64,000 nt of DNA from Hymenobacter telluris (lineage in GTDB: Bacteria > Bacteroidota > Bacteroidia > Cytophagales > Hymenobacteraceae): contig NZ_JAFLQZ010000011.1 in assembly GCF_017313265.1 (NCBI RefSeq), forward strand, positions 62,001 through 126,000, in the 5' to 3' direction. The number at the start of each line of letters is the position of its first letter. The stretch's first letter is position 1. Shown in pieces: positions 25,543 through 33,669 of this stretch. The translations under genes and the position numbers were made by a program. The notes under the pieces were generated by a model. That model saw nothing but the letters and a program-made list of their open reading frames with translations. It searched no databases and was not told the origin of the DNA.

Positions 25543-26502
25543 TTAAAAGTCTTCGTCCAGCGAGAAGGCGTTTTCGGTCCGCTCACTCATCACGCCGGCT
25601 TTCTGATACTCCGCCACGCGCTTCTCAAAGAAGTTGGTTTTGCCTTGCAGCGAAATCATCTCCATGAAGTCGAAAGGATTGGTGGCGTTGTAGATCTTGC
25701 TGTAACCCAACGACTCCAACAGCCGGTCGGCCACAAACTCGATGTACTGCGACATGCTATTCGCATTCATACCAATCAGGTTCACCGGCAGCGCGTCGGT
25801 CACGAACTCCTGCTCGATGGTTACCGCATCACGAATGATGTCGTGCACGCGGGCTTCGGGCAGCTTGTTCTGGAGGTAGCTGTAGAGCAAGCAAGCAAAG
25901 TCGCAGTGCAGCCCTTCGTCGCGCGAAATCAACTCGTTGCTGAACGTCAGGCCGGGCATCAGGCCCCGCTTCTTCAGCCAGAAAATCGAGCAGAACGAAC
26001 CCGAGAAAAAGATGCCTTCCACGGCCGCAAAGGCAATGATGCGCTCAGCGAAGTCCTCGGAGTTGATCCACTTCAAGGCCCACTCGCCTTTTTTCTTCAC
26101 GCAGGGCACCGTCTCCAAGGCGTTGAAAAGCCGGTCTTTCTCCTGTGGGTTTTTAATGTACGTGTCAATCAGCAGCGAATAGGTTTCGCTGTGAATGTTT
26201 TCCATCATAATCTGGAAACCATAGAAGCAGCGCGCCTCCGGCATCTGCACTTCCTGCATGAAGTTGACGGCCAGGTTCTCATTCACAATGCCATCGGAGG
26301 CCGCAAAGAACGCCAGCACGTGGCTGATAAAGTGCCGCTCGTTGTCGTTGAGGTTGTCCCAGTCTTTCTGGTCCTGCCCCAGGTCAATTTCCTCAGCCGT
26401 CCAGAACGAGGCTTCGGCTTTCTTGTACATCTGCCACACGTCGTTGTTCTGGATGGGGAACAAGACGAAGCGGTTGGGATTTTCAATGAGCAGAGGTTCC
26501 AT
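25543..26502 (-). CDS. nrdB: Ribonucleotide reductase, class I small (beta) subunit
   Basis: A 319-residue subunit that holds the di-iron tyrosyl radical needed to make deoxyribonucleotides. It is of the eukaryote-like R2 type. Iron ligands by comparison with mouse R2 are D70 (FFAASDGIVNE), E101 and H104 (MENIHSE), E162, E196 and H199 (RDEGLHCDF); the radical Tyr is Y108 (HSETYSLL). The tail AFSLDEDF is the conserved peptide that docks to the large subunit. The large subunit gene is not in the window. A promoter box and a DnaA-box cluster lie upstream, which fits the known DnaA control of nrd genes in other bacteria. Confidence 0.96.
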   Translation of the reverse strand: MEPLLIENPNRFVLFPIQNNDVWQMYKKAEASFWTAEEIDLGQDQKDWDNLNDNERHFISHVLAFFAASDGIVNENLAVNFMQEVQMPEARCFYGFQIMMENIHSETYSLLIDTYIKNPQEKDRLFNALETVPCVKKKGEWALKWINSEDFAERIIAFAAVEGIFFSGSFCSIFWLKKRGLMPGLTFSNELISRDEGLHCDFACLLYSYLQNKLPEARVHDIIRDAVTIEQEFVTDALPVNLIGMNANSMSQYIEFVADRLLESLGYSKIYNATNPFDFMEMISLQGKTNFFEKRVAEYQKAGVMSERTENAFSLDEDF

Positions 26503-26630
26503 AAGAGAAAAGCAAAGGGTGAATAGGCGTCTAAATAAGAGCAGGCTACCAAGCCCGGCACAGTGCCTAACCTACCGTTGAAGCAGATTGTTCAGCTAGG
26601 CTTGGATAGGCAGCCGGAAGGTTGATGCAC

Positions 26631-26638
26631 CAAATATA
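26631..26638 (-). promoter_or_regulatory. nrdB promoter -7 box
   Basis: Minus strand TATATTTG, an exact TAnnTTTG match, about 130 bp before the nrdB start codon. Confidence 0.6.
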
Positions 26639-26776
26639 ACCTCCTCATATGGGAAGGTTGGCTGGCCAAAACCATTTTTTCTCTGTTAATTTTTCTGCAT
26701 GAACCTAGTTACTGCCTCGTGTATCACTCTAGGAAAACCGCTGAAAAAACCTTGAAAAAGACTGTTTATAGTGATG

Positions 26777-26816
26777 TTATCCACAATTGGCTTGTGGATA
26801 ATTGTAGTTGTCCACA
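26777..26816. promoter_or_regulatory. Cluster of three DnaA boxes in an AT-rich gap (oriC or nrd control)
   Basis: TTATCCACA at 26777-26785 (plus) and its exact inverted copy TGTGGATAA at 26793-26801 flank a 7-bp spacer. A one-mismatch box TTGTCCACA follows at 26808-26816. They lie in the 470-bp gap between divergent nrdB and rplU, with A-rich tracts on the left (near 26735-26760). Gene orientation is mainly minus to the left and mainly plus to the right. This is either a replication origin or a DnaA-controlled nrd promoter. Confidence 0.6.
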
Positions 26817-26908
26817 AAAAGTGTATTCGCGCGTCTGGTATCCGCTGGTTTTCGGGGCGGTTTTCAACCTGCCGAAAAGGTTGGGTAATGAGGTTTAATG
26901 AGTTAGGG

Positions 26909-26940
26909 TTTGGATTTGTAAAATGGTACTCGTACTTTTG
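26909..26940 (+). promoter_or_regulatory. rplU-rpmA promoter (-33 and -7)
   Basis: TTTG at 26909-26912 and TACTTTTG at 26933-26940 are 20 bp apart, the textbook Bacteroidota spacing. The -7 box is 32 bp before the rplU start, giving a leader of about 25 nt. It is the best complete promoter in the window. Confidence 0.8.
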
Positions 26941-26972
26941 CCTTCCATTTTTCAGAAACCGCGAAGACGCCG

Positions 26973-27278
26973 ATGTACGCAATTGTCAATATAGCCGGTA
27001 AGCAGACCAAGGTCGAAGCCAATAAATTTGTATACGCCCACCGCTTGGCTGGCAATGTTGGCGATACCGTAGAATTGGGTAAAGCTCTGCTCACCGATGA
27101 TAACGGAACCCTGAACATTGGCTCGCCCCTGCTGGACGTAGCCGTGACGGGTACCATCCTCGCTCACGTAAAGGGCGACAAGGTTCTTGTTTTCAAGAAG
27201 AAGCGCCGCAAGGGCTACCGCAAGCTGAACGGCCACCGTCAGCAGTTCACCAAAGTAATGATCAACAGCATCGGGTAA
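26973..27278 (+). CDS. rplU: 50S ribosomal protein L21
   Basis: A 101-residue protein of the large ribosomal subunit that contacts 23S rRNA next to L20. It starts YAIVNIAGKQTKVE, the conserved L21 opening, and ends with the basic RNA-binding stretch FKKKRRKGYRKLNGHRQQ. It has its own promoter and heads the rplU-rpmA unit. The 103-bp gap to rpmA is filled by inverted 7-bp-word arms, an unusually long spacer for this normally tight pair. Confidence 0.97.
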   Translation: MYAIVNIAGKQTKVEANKFVYAHRLAGNVGDTVELGKALLTDDNGTLNIGSPLLDVAVTGTILAHVKGDKVLVFKKKRRKGYRKLNGHRQQFTKVMINSIG

Positions 27279-27377
27279 TTTAGTGCATAGTTGTTGGTGC
27301 TTAGTTTGTTCACCGCAAGCATGTTAGCTAAGCCCCAACTATTCTCTAAGCACTAGCAACCAAGCACTAAGCACTAA
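27279..27377. repeat. Inverted arms of 7-bp TAGTGCT words between rplU and rpmA
   Basis: The left arm 27279-27313 has TAGTGCA, TAGTTGT, TGGTGCT in 7-bp register, starting at the base after the rplU stop. The right arm 27333-27377 holds inverted copies (TAGTGCT on the other strand, at least four) and ends 4 bp before the rpmA start. The two arms can pair in the mRNA. Confidence 0.85.
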
Positions 27378-27381
27378 TAAA

Positions 27382-27669
27382 ATGGCACACAAGAAAGGCG
27401 TAGGTAGCTCCAACAACGGTCGTGAATCGCATTCCAAGCGTCTCGGCGTGAAAATTTTCGGTGGTCAGTCCATCATTGCCGGCAACATCATCGTGCGTCA
27501 GCGTGGTACCAAGCACCACCCCGGCCAGAACGTGGGTATCGGCAAAGACCACACCCTGTTTGCTATGATCGACGGCACGGTGCAGTTCCGCAAGGGCCGC
27601 CAAGACCGCTCGTTCGTAACAGTAGTTCCTGCCGCAGCTACCGAAGCTGTTGCTGTAGCTGCCGAGTAG
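27382..27669 (+). CDS. rpmA: 50S ribosomal protein L27
   Basis: A 95-residue ribosomal protein near the peptidyl-transferase centre. It begins AHKKGVGSSNNGRES, the conserved L27 start, followed by GGQSIIAGNIIVRQRGTKHHPG. The short Ala/Val-rich tail is typical of this phylum. It is the second gene of the rplU-rpmA pair and is followed by a strong terminator. Confidence 0.97.
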   Translation: MAHKKGVGSSNNGRESHSKRLGVKIFGGQSIIAGNIIVRQRGTKHHPGQNVGIGKDHTLFAMIDGTVQFRKGRQDRSFVTVVPAAATEAVAVAAE

Positions 27670-27708
27670 TTATTGTTGGTGCCGGCTTGCGCAAGTAGCC
27701 GGCTTCGC

Positions 27709-27752
27709 AACGCAGAAAGGGCCGCCCATACAGGGTGGCCCTTTCTGCGTTG
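27709..27752. terminator. Terminator after rpmA
   Basis: Stem AACGCAGAAAGGGCC / GGCCCTTTCTGCGTT with a 14-nt loop that can itself pair in part. Confidence 0.8.
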
Positions 27753-27799
27753 GAGTGGTTTCACCTATAGTATGGATAGAGCAGCTTCTTGTGGAAAGC

Positions 27800-28576
27800 C
27801 TATGCGTTGGAGTGCAGCTGATAAAGCACCGGCTTGCTTGGGCTGGCATCCAGTTCCAAACTGGTGACTTGTAGGTTCAGCAGATATAGTCCGTCTTCCA
27901 GTTCATCGGGTACGAAGATCAACTCGGTAATAGTGGCTTGCTGACGAGTGGCGTGAGGGTATTGCCAGAACGCATGGTGCGCCAGCAGTTCGCCGCCGTC
28001 TTCCTCCCGGTCCACGCTGGGCAAGTCGAGGAGCAGGTGCTCGATGTGGTTGGCGGCCAGATAGTGTGCCAACGCGGGCTCCAGATACGTGGGGTTGGTG
28101 CCGGAATACTGCCGGGTACGTTTGGTTTTGTGGTTGGGCAGAGTGCGTAGGATAAGCGCCTCGGGCCGAACAGCAGCATCAGGGCCGCCTTCTAGCTCGC
28201 GCTGCACATCGGCGAGTAGCACTACCTGGTCGCCGTTGGGCTGGGGGCGGGGCTGTACCGAAACCAATCGGGCTACGAACAGGAACCGGCGTAGGCTGCG
28301 GTTGAGCGTAGCCATTGGGTCGGGCGAGATGTGGCCGTAGCATTCGGTATGGGTACCGTTGCCGTGCGGGGTAAGATGTACACGCTTGTAGTTGGTGCTG
28401 CCGCCATCGGCCACGCTTCCCACAAAACTGCCCACTCGTATTACATCAAACTGCACCGGCTCGGCCCAGAAGCAGTTCACTTGGTTTTCGCCCGGCGCTA
28501 AAGGGAGCGAAATATCGAGCGGGGCGGCGGGGTTGAAAGCGAAAATGCGGCCCTGATGCGGATAGGTAGCAAGCAT
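27800..28576 (-). CDS. Cyclase-family metal hydrolase (kynurenine-formamidase-like)
   Basis: A 258-residue member of the cyclase/KynB fold, whose members hydrolyse amides or lactones such as N-formylkynurenine. The metal-binding signature HxGTHxD/E appears as HGNGTHTE, and the later DLPSVDREEDGG with LAHHAFW supplies the other active-site residues. ISLPLAPGENQVNCF near the start matches the family's first strand. No signal peptide. No other tryptophan-catabolism gene is nearby, so the substrate is open. Confidence 0.8.
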   Translation of the reverse strand: MLATYPHQGRIFAFNPAAPLDISLPLAPGENQVNCFWAEPVQFDVIRVGSFVGSVADGGSTNYKRVHLTPHGNGTHTECYGHISPDPMATLNRSLRRFLFVARLVSVQPRPQPNGDQVVLLADVQRELEGGPDAAVRPEALILRTLPNHKTKRTRQYSGTNPTYLEPALAHYLAANHIEHLLLDLPSVDREEDGGELLAHHAFWQYPHATRQQATITELIFVPDELEDGLYLLNLQVTSLELDASPSKPVLYQLHSNA

Positions 28577-28651
28577 GGAGTGATGTGCTAATTCTTGATG
28601 TGCTGGTTGGTGAAGCGGCTTCTCTATACACTACATCCTGTTTCAGTGGCT

Positions 28652-28751
28652 CCGGTCCGACGTCTTTTCGACCGTCGGGCCGGGCCTGGGATGTCGCTCT
28701 TGCAGGGTAGCGGATGACGACCGGTCCGACGGTCGAAAAGCCGTTGACCGG
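28652..28751. repeat. GC-rich inverted repeat (REP-like palindrome)
   Basis: A 32-bp arm (28652-28683) and an inverted 31-bp arm (28721-28751) share the core CTTTTCGACCGTCGG with about four differences; an outer GTTTCAG also pairs with sequence near 28762. The rest of the 229-bp gap contains short GATGTGCT-type words beside the cyclase start (28578-28612). Confidence 0.7.
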
Positions 28752-28805
28752 GCAGACAGGTCCTGAAACTGTTTTGGCAACATGCGTTAAGCAGTGAATC
28801 AGCAA

Positions 28806-29456
28806 TTAACAGTCAGCCGCTGCCGCCAGCTTGTTCAGAATCTCGCTGATTTCCTGGGCGTGGCTGTACGCCATAAAGTGGCCGCCGCCCCGGATAAGGT
28901 AATCAACGGGCGTGGGGCCGGGCGGAAACACCCGGTCGTGGGTGCCCAGAATCTGGGTGCTGCGCCCAACGTGGGTGCTGTCCCAGTGCAGAAGCCGGTT
29001 GATGGCCCAACGGGTATAAACCGGTTCCATGTCGCGCAGAATCTGCCTGAATAGCTGATACTCGTCGCCGTTGCTGACGCCGAAGTACCATTGCCCGGCC
29101 CGTGGGAACAGCTTCAGCCACTGCGGCGGAAACAGCCGGTATGCCCTCGTTGCCCGAATCAGGCGTAGCAGTGGAGGCAGGCAGCTGGCATCAGGAATGC
29201 TGGAAATCAGGACGGTACGTAGCCGGGGGCGAATTCGATTGATCTCCAGCCCCACCACACCGCCAAACGAAACGCCTACCAGCAGCCCTGTTTGCTCCAG
29301 CGGAATATCGGTGGCCATGCGCGCCGCGTATTCTGGCAGGCTCTCCTCCGGGTTGGGCGTCAGCCAGGGCAGCAGCTGCGTTTCACCCTGCAACAAAGGC
29401 CGCAGGTTCTGAAACACCCGCTTATCGGCCCCCAAGCCCGGAATGAGGTAAATCAT
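28806..29456 (-). CDS. Alpha/beta-hydrolase fold protein
   Basis: A 216-residue cytoplasmic hydrolase of unknown substrate. It begins MIYLIPGLGADKRVF, a typical first strand and oxyanion turn. The nucleophile elbow is VGVSFGGVVG, the acid is in ILGTHDRVFP, and the histidine is in GGGHFMAY. The minimal length and lack of an export signal suggest a small-molecule esterase or thioesterase. I see no functional link with its neighbours. Confidence 0.82.
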   Translation of the reverse strand: MIYLIPGLGADKRVFQNLRPLLQGETQLLPWLTPNPEESLPEYAARMATDIPLEQTGLLVGVSFGGVVGLEINRIRPRLRTVLISSIPDASCLPPLLRLIRATRAYRLFPPQWLKLFPRAGQWYFGVSNGDEYQLFRQILRDMEPVYTRWAINRLLHWDSTHVGRSTQILGTHDRVFPPGPTPVDYLIRGGGHFMAYSHAQEISEILNKLAAAADC

Positions 29457-29457
29457 A

Positions 29458-29505
29458 GGGTGAACTAGTGAGACGATGAAGGAGGAAATTTGATGATTGG
29501 GTAGT
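29458..29505. repeat. Single arm of 8-bp GTGA/GATGA words
   Basis: Words such as GGGTGAAC, TAGTGAGA and CGATGAAG repeat at 8-bp spacing directly upstream of the hydrolase start. I find no inverted partner in the remaining 35 bp of the gap. Confidence 0.45.
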
Positions 29506-29539
29506 GCGAATCTTTGCCAACGGCATCACCGCACCGCGG

Positions 29540-30025
29540 CTACGGCTCTACGCGCAAAAACACGCCTTCTAGGTAAAAGATATTGTGAGGGGCACCGGGC
29601 TCGTAGTCTTCTTCCTCTTCCTTGTCGGCTTCCATGCCAATGATGAATGTTTCCGGGTCTTCTTCCTCGCCGTCAAGCGTTTCGTCGGCCGGATAGGTGC
29701 AGGAGAGCTTGAGGGCCACGTTGGGCAGCGCCACGGGCGGTTCTTCTTCCGTGGTATACTCCAGCAGGCAGGGCCATTCCGTGACGGTGGCCAGGGCGTC
29801 GGCTACGTCTTCCTGCAAGGCGGCGGCTCGGGTATCAGCAAGGCGTAGCAACAGGTCGAGGCTCTGGAATTGCAAGCCAAGGTGGAAGAAATGCAGTTCC
29901 TGGTCGAAGAACGTGGTAGCCCAGATGGTTACGTCGTCGGAATTATCGAACACGATGGCCGTTATCTGAACCTGCTCGATGAAAAAGTCCGTGTCATCGG
30001 CCAAGGCATCAATCAGTCTTCTCAT
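29540..30025 (-). CDS. Conserved-looking acidic hypothetical protein
   Basis: A 161-residue soluble acidic protein. The N-terminal half (RRLIDALADDTDFFIEQVQI) is mixed helix and strand; the C-terminal part is very acidic (DGEEEDPETF; DKEEEEDYEPG) and ends with hydrophobic strands (HNIFYLEGVFLRVEP). No membrane segment, signal or catalytic motif that I recognise. The ATG at 30025 is chosen over a GTG two codons earlier. Third-position GC is like that of real genes here. Confidence 0.65.
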   Translation of the reverse strand: MRRLIDALADDTDFFIEQVQITAIVFDNSDDVTIWATTFFDQELHFFHLGLQFQSLDLLLRLADTRAAALQEDVADALATVTEWPCLLEYTTEEEPPVALPNVALKLSCTYPADETLDGEEEDPETFIIGMEADKEEEEDYEPGAPHNIFYLEGVFLRVEP

Positions 30026-30165
30026 GGTCACGGATTTTTTGCGGATTATAAGGCTGCCCCGGTTGCTTCACCTGTGAGTAGGCTAGCCTAGCTGTCAAAG
30101 TTAGGTGAGACTAGCTTGTAAGATGGCAAAGGAATTTAACGGATTTCCGTCACCTGCATCTGCTT

Positions 30166-31317
30166 TCAAGCGGTGGAATCAGCGGCTTGAAACAGTTCCA
30201 GCGTTATTTGGTCGGCCAGCAGTTTGCCTTTGTCGGTGAGTATCAGCACATCATCAGAGGTAAGGGTAGCCCAGCCGCTTGCTTGCAGATACGTTAAATA
30301 ATCTGTCCGCTGGCGTTGCAAATCCACCCCTAATGCAGTGCGCAGGTGGCGCAAGTCGGTGCCGCGGGCGGTGCGCAGGCTGGTCATCAGGTATTCGTTG
30401 GCCCGGTCGGTGGGGGAGAGGTGCTCGATGGTGGCTGGCACCTCGTGGCGCTCCAGCACGGCCGTTACGTACTGCGGATTATTGGCCAGCGTGTATTGCC
30501 GGCTGCGGCCGTTAAACGAATGCGCGCTTGGGCCCAAACCCAGGTACGGCACCCCGCGCCAGTACGCCGAGTTGTGGCGCGACTCCCGGCCGGGCTGGCT
30601 GAAGTTACTGATTTCGTACTGCTCGTAGCCGTAGCGCGCAATTTCCGAGAGCAGCATTTCAAACTGCCGGGCCACAAACTCATCGGGTGGGGGCCGAAAC
30701 GCCCCTTTCTTCAGCTGCCGGCCAAACACCGTATCGGGCTCAACGGTAAGCGCGTAGCATGAGAGGTGCGGCACCTGCAAGGCAAACGCCTGCGCCAGAT
30801 CCTGCTCCCAGATGCCGTGGTCGGGCGTGGGCACGCCGTAAATCAGGTCGATGGAAATATTCTCGAAGCCGGCCGCCTGCGCCACCCGTACCGCCGCCGC
30901 CGATTCGGTGGCTGAATGTGCCCGGTTCATCAGCCGCAGATGAGGCTCGTGGAAGCTTTGTAGTCCTATGCTGAGCCGGTTGACTGGCGAAGCGGCTAGC
31001 TCTTGTACTTTGCTGGCCGTCAGGTCGTCGGGGTTGGCTTCCAGCGTTATTTCCGCATCGGCAGCCACCCGGAAGTGGCGGTGGATGGCCTCGAAAATAT
31101 GGTCTAGCTCTGCCGCCGTTAGCAACGACGGCGTGCCCCCCCCGAAGTAGATGGTTTCCAGCGTGGCGTGTGGCCCCAGGTAGTCGGCCCGCAAGGCTAG
31201 CTCCTGGGTTATGGCTTCCACCAAGCGGCTTTTCAGTGCCATGGAGGTGCTGAAGTGGAAGTCGCAGTAATGGCAGGCCTGCTTGCAGAAAGGAATATGA
31301 AGGTAAAGACCGGGCAC
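30166..31317 (-). CDS. hemW: Radical SAM heme chaperone HemW
   Basis: A 383-residue protein of the HemN-like group. The [4Fe-4S]/SAM motif is C11, C15, C18 in FCKQACHYCDFHF. YFGGGTPSLL follows, then EANPDDLT and SIGLQSFHEPHLRLMNRAHS, all family signatures. In contrast to true HemN, HemW has no additional N-terminal cysteine region and is believed to insert heme into apoproteins rather than oxidise coproporphyrinogen. The C-terminal HemN domain is present. Start ATG at 31317. It is divergent from the BamA-like gene across word-repeat arms. Confidence 0.92.
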   Translation of the reverse strand: MPGLYLHIPFCKQACHYCDFHFSTSMALKSRLVEAITQELALRADYLGPHATLETIYFGGGTPSLLTAAELDHIFEAIHRHFRVAADAEITLEANPDDLTASKVQELAASPVNRLSIGLQSFHEPHLRLMNRAHSATESAAAVRVAQAAGFENISIDLIYGVPTPDHGIWEQDLAQAFALQVPHLSCYALTVEPDTVFGRQLKKGAFRPPPDEFVARQFEMLLSEIARYGYEQYEISNFSQPGRESRHNSAYWRGVPYLGLGPSAHSFNGRSRQYTLANNPQYVTAVLERHEVPATIEHLSPTDRANEYLMTSLRTARGTDLRHLRTALGVDLQRQRTDYLTYLQASGWATLTSDDVLILTDKGKLLADQITLELFQAADSTA

Positions 31318-31332
31318 TTAATGGTGGTGATT

Positions 31333-31436
31333 TGAGTAGTAAGACATGAGTAGTTAGTAGTTAGACTTGGGATGAATTGCTGACTATCAAACTTCTGCAA
31401 TCCTATTACTTGCTACTTAATTCTGGGTACTTCCTT
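31333..31436. repeat. Inverted arms of 7-bp AGTAGTT words (divergent gap)
   Basis: The left arm 31333-31373 has AGTAGTA, AGTAGTT and AGACTTG in 7-bp register. The right arm 31391-31436 read on the minus strand has AGTACCC, AGTAGCA and AGTAATA, also in register. Pairing is only partial. Confidence 0.65.
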
Positions 31437-31488
31437 AAGAAAGTATCTTTAGGAAATTAAAAGTTCGTTTCCGCGTTTGTGGTTCCAA

Positions 31489-33390
31489 ATGTACACTCGC
31501 CTCGCTGGTTACTGGTTGCTGTTGGTGCTGCTTGTTGGCACGGTGGGTGGCGCGTGGGCCCAAACGGCCCCGCCGCTCAACCTGAACCTGCCGCCCCAGC
31601 AGACGCCCACGGTACCCGATTCCAGCCGTGCCCGCACCCCAGCTGATTCTGGGCGGGTAGCCGTACCGCGGCCCGCCCCCAGCCGCCCACTGCCCGTCCG
31701 TCGTCCGCGCACACTGATACTGCAAACCGAAGCCGCCGACCAACCGCTGCTGCGCCGCTACCGCGTCAAAACCAGTCTGCCTGATTCGCTGGCGGTATTG
31801 CGCGAAGTGCGCGAACTGGTGCTGGCCTTGCAAGGCGAATCCTACCTCACTGCATCCGCCGACGACATGCGCTGGCACCACGACACCGTGCGGGTGCAGC
31901 TTTACGTGGGGGAGAAGTTCCTGTGGGCGCGGCTACGCAACGGCAACCTCGGCGACGGCCTGCTGACCCGCGCCGGCTACCGCGAAAAGCTGTACCGCGG
32001 CCAGCCCTTTCAGCCGCAGGAATGGAGCCGCTTGCAGGAGCGTATTTTGCAGGAAGCCGAAAACCAGGGCTTTCCGTTTGCTACGGTTCGGCTGGACTCG
32101 GCGCAGCTACGGGGTGCTGATATTGAGGGCCGGGTGCTGCTAGAACGAGGCCCGCTTATCGTGTTCGATTCGTTGCAGATTGTGGGCAGCACCAAAGTCC
32201 GCAAACGGTTCCTGACCAAGTATCTGCAACTCTTCCCCGAGCAGCCGTTCAGCCAGCAGCGGGTAGAGGAAGCCGCCCGCCGCTTGCGCCAGCTGCCTTA
32301 TCTGCAACTCAAGGCCGAGCCCGAAGTACGTTTTGCCAAAGGCCGGGCGCGGGTGTATCTGCTGCTCGAAGACCGCACCGCCAACCAGTTCGACGCCATT
32401 GTGGGCATTTTGCCAAATCCTACGCCCGGCATCGGGCAGAAGCGCGTGCAGGTAACCGGCGACGTAACCATTGCGTTGCGCAACATTAAGGGCGGCGGCA
32501 AAGGCCTGGGACTGCAATGGCGCAAAGTAGACCTGAACTCGCAGCAGCTCGACGCCCAGTACACGCACCCCACCTTTTTCGGTACGCCGCTGGAGCTGGG
32601 CGGCAGCTTCAACCTCTACCGCCAGTCCGATCCGGTAAACGCCTTCCAAACGTTGCGGCCGCGCATTCAGCTTACGTATCCCACGGCGCGAGCGGGGCGC
32701 ATCAGCTTTTTCACGGAATGGCGCAGCTCCCGCCTGCTGGCCACCGACAGCCTAGCCACCACCCTGCCGGCCAATATTGACACCCGCTTCACCTCCTATG
32801 GCCTCGACTACACCTGGACCACCCTCGACGATGCGTACTTCCCGCGCAGTGGTATACTGGCCAATGGGCAAACCTCAGTCGGTAGCAAAATCATCAGCCG
32901 AAATTCGCAGCTGAAAGCGGAACTGTACCAGGGCCTGCCGCTTCGTACCACGCAGGTCAGCGCCAGCACCCGCCTAGAGCGCTACACGCGCATTGGCCGA
33001 GGTGGGGTGCTGCTCACTCGTTTGCGCGGGGAGGCCCTCTTCAACCGGCGCCTGTTCCTCAATGACCTGTTCCGGGTGGGTGGCCTAGCTACGTTGCGCG
33101 GTTTCAATGAGCTGAATTTCTACGCCAGCCAATATGCCGTTGGTACCGCCGAGTTTCGCCAGTTCACCGGGCCCGATGCCTACGTGTTTGCCTTTGTAGA
33201 CCAAGGCTATCTGCGCCAAGACATTCTCACCCAGGTTGGTGAAAACTCGCCAACGGGCGTGGGAGCGGGCCTCAGCTTCCGCACCGGCGCCGGCCAGTTC
33301 CAGTTTGTGTACGCCCTGGGCCGCGACAATCAGCAGAAACTGGCCCTCAACTCCGGCAAAATTCACTTCGGCATCACCAGTCGTTTTTAG
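31489..33390 (+). CDS. BamA/TamA-family outer-membrane protein (Omp85)
   Basis: A 633-residue Omp85-type protein with a signal peptide (YWLLLVLLVGTVGGAWAQ), a Pro-rich linker, about two or three POTRA-like domains (for example GPLIVFDSLQIVGSTKVRKR, then RVEEAARRLRQLPYLQLK), and a C-terminal 16-strand barrel ending in FHFGITSRF-like residues. The barrel motif RFNEL-like VGGLATLRGFNELNF is the typical Omp85 segment. It is shorter than BamA (usually five POTRAs), so a TamA-like or patatin-associated role in outer-membrane or secretion assembly is more likely. A near-match -7 box (TATCTTTA) is 38 bp upstream. Confidence 0.85.
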   Translation: MYTRLAGYWLLLVLLVGTVGGAWAQTAPPLNLNLPPQQTPTVPDSSRARTPADSGRVAVPRPAPSRPLPVRRPRTLILQTEAADQPLLRRYRVKTSLPDSLAVLREVRELVLALQGESYLTASADDMRWHHDTVRVQLYVGEKFLWARLRNGNLGDGLLTRAGYREKLYRGQPFQPQEWSRLQERILQEAENQGFPFATVRLDSAQLRGADIEGRVLLERGPLIVFDSLQIVGSTKVRKRFLTKYLQLFPEQPFSQQRVEEAARRLRQLPYLQLKAEPEVRFAKGRARVYLLLEDRTANQFDAIVGILPNPTPGIGQKRVQVTGDVTIALRNIKGGGKGLGLQWRKVDLNSQQLDAQYTHPTFFGTPLELGGSFNLYRQSDPVNAFQTLRPRIQLTYPTARAGRISFFTEWRSSRLLATDSLATTLPANIDTRFTSYGLDYTWTTLDDAYFPRSGILANGQTSVGSKIISRNSQLKAELYQGLPLRTTQVSASTRLERYTRIGRGGVLLTRLRGEALFNRRLFLNDLFRVGGLATLRGFNELNFYASQYAVGTAEFRQFTGPDAYVFAFVDQGYLRQDILTQVGENSPTGVGAGLSFRTGAGQFQFVYALGRDNQQKLALNSGKIHFGITSRF

Positions 33391-33515
33391 CACAAGGCAG
33401 ACTTTTAGGACCACGCTTGCCCATCAAGTCGAAAAAAAAGCCGTTGACTATCAACGATAAAGCTGTGTGAATGGCTTATTTTATGCGGTAGTATGGCTTT
33501 TTTTAAAAAGCCTCG

Positions 33516-33523
33516 TACATTTG
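33516..33523 (+). promoter_or_regulatory. Initiator tRNA promoter -7 box
   Basis: TACATTTG, an exact TAnnTTTG match, ends 13 bp before the tRNA. A perfect 18-bp palindrome (GGCTTTTT/AAAAAGCC) directly precedes it. Confidence 0.65.
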
Positions 33524-33536
33524 CAGAACCAAACAG

Positions 33537-33609
<73 letters not shown>

Positions 33610-33612
33610 CCT

Positions 33613-33646
33613 AAAAGGGTGTTTCCAATCTGGAAACGCCCTTTTT
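33613..33646 (+). terminator. Terminator after the initiator tRNA
   Basis: Stem AAAGGGTGTTTCC / GGAAACGCCCTTT (G-T pair allowed) with an AATCT loop and a T-run. Confidence 0.85.
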
Positions 33647-33669
33647 TCTTTTCGGTGCTAGATGCTCGC

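Noticed and set aside
26686..26982. 98-residue minus-strand frame over the DnaA-box gap
   Set aside because: It overlaps the rplU start and its promoter, and the composition is that of non-coding AT-rich DNA.
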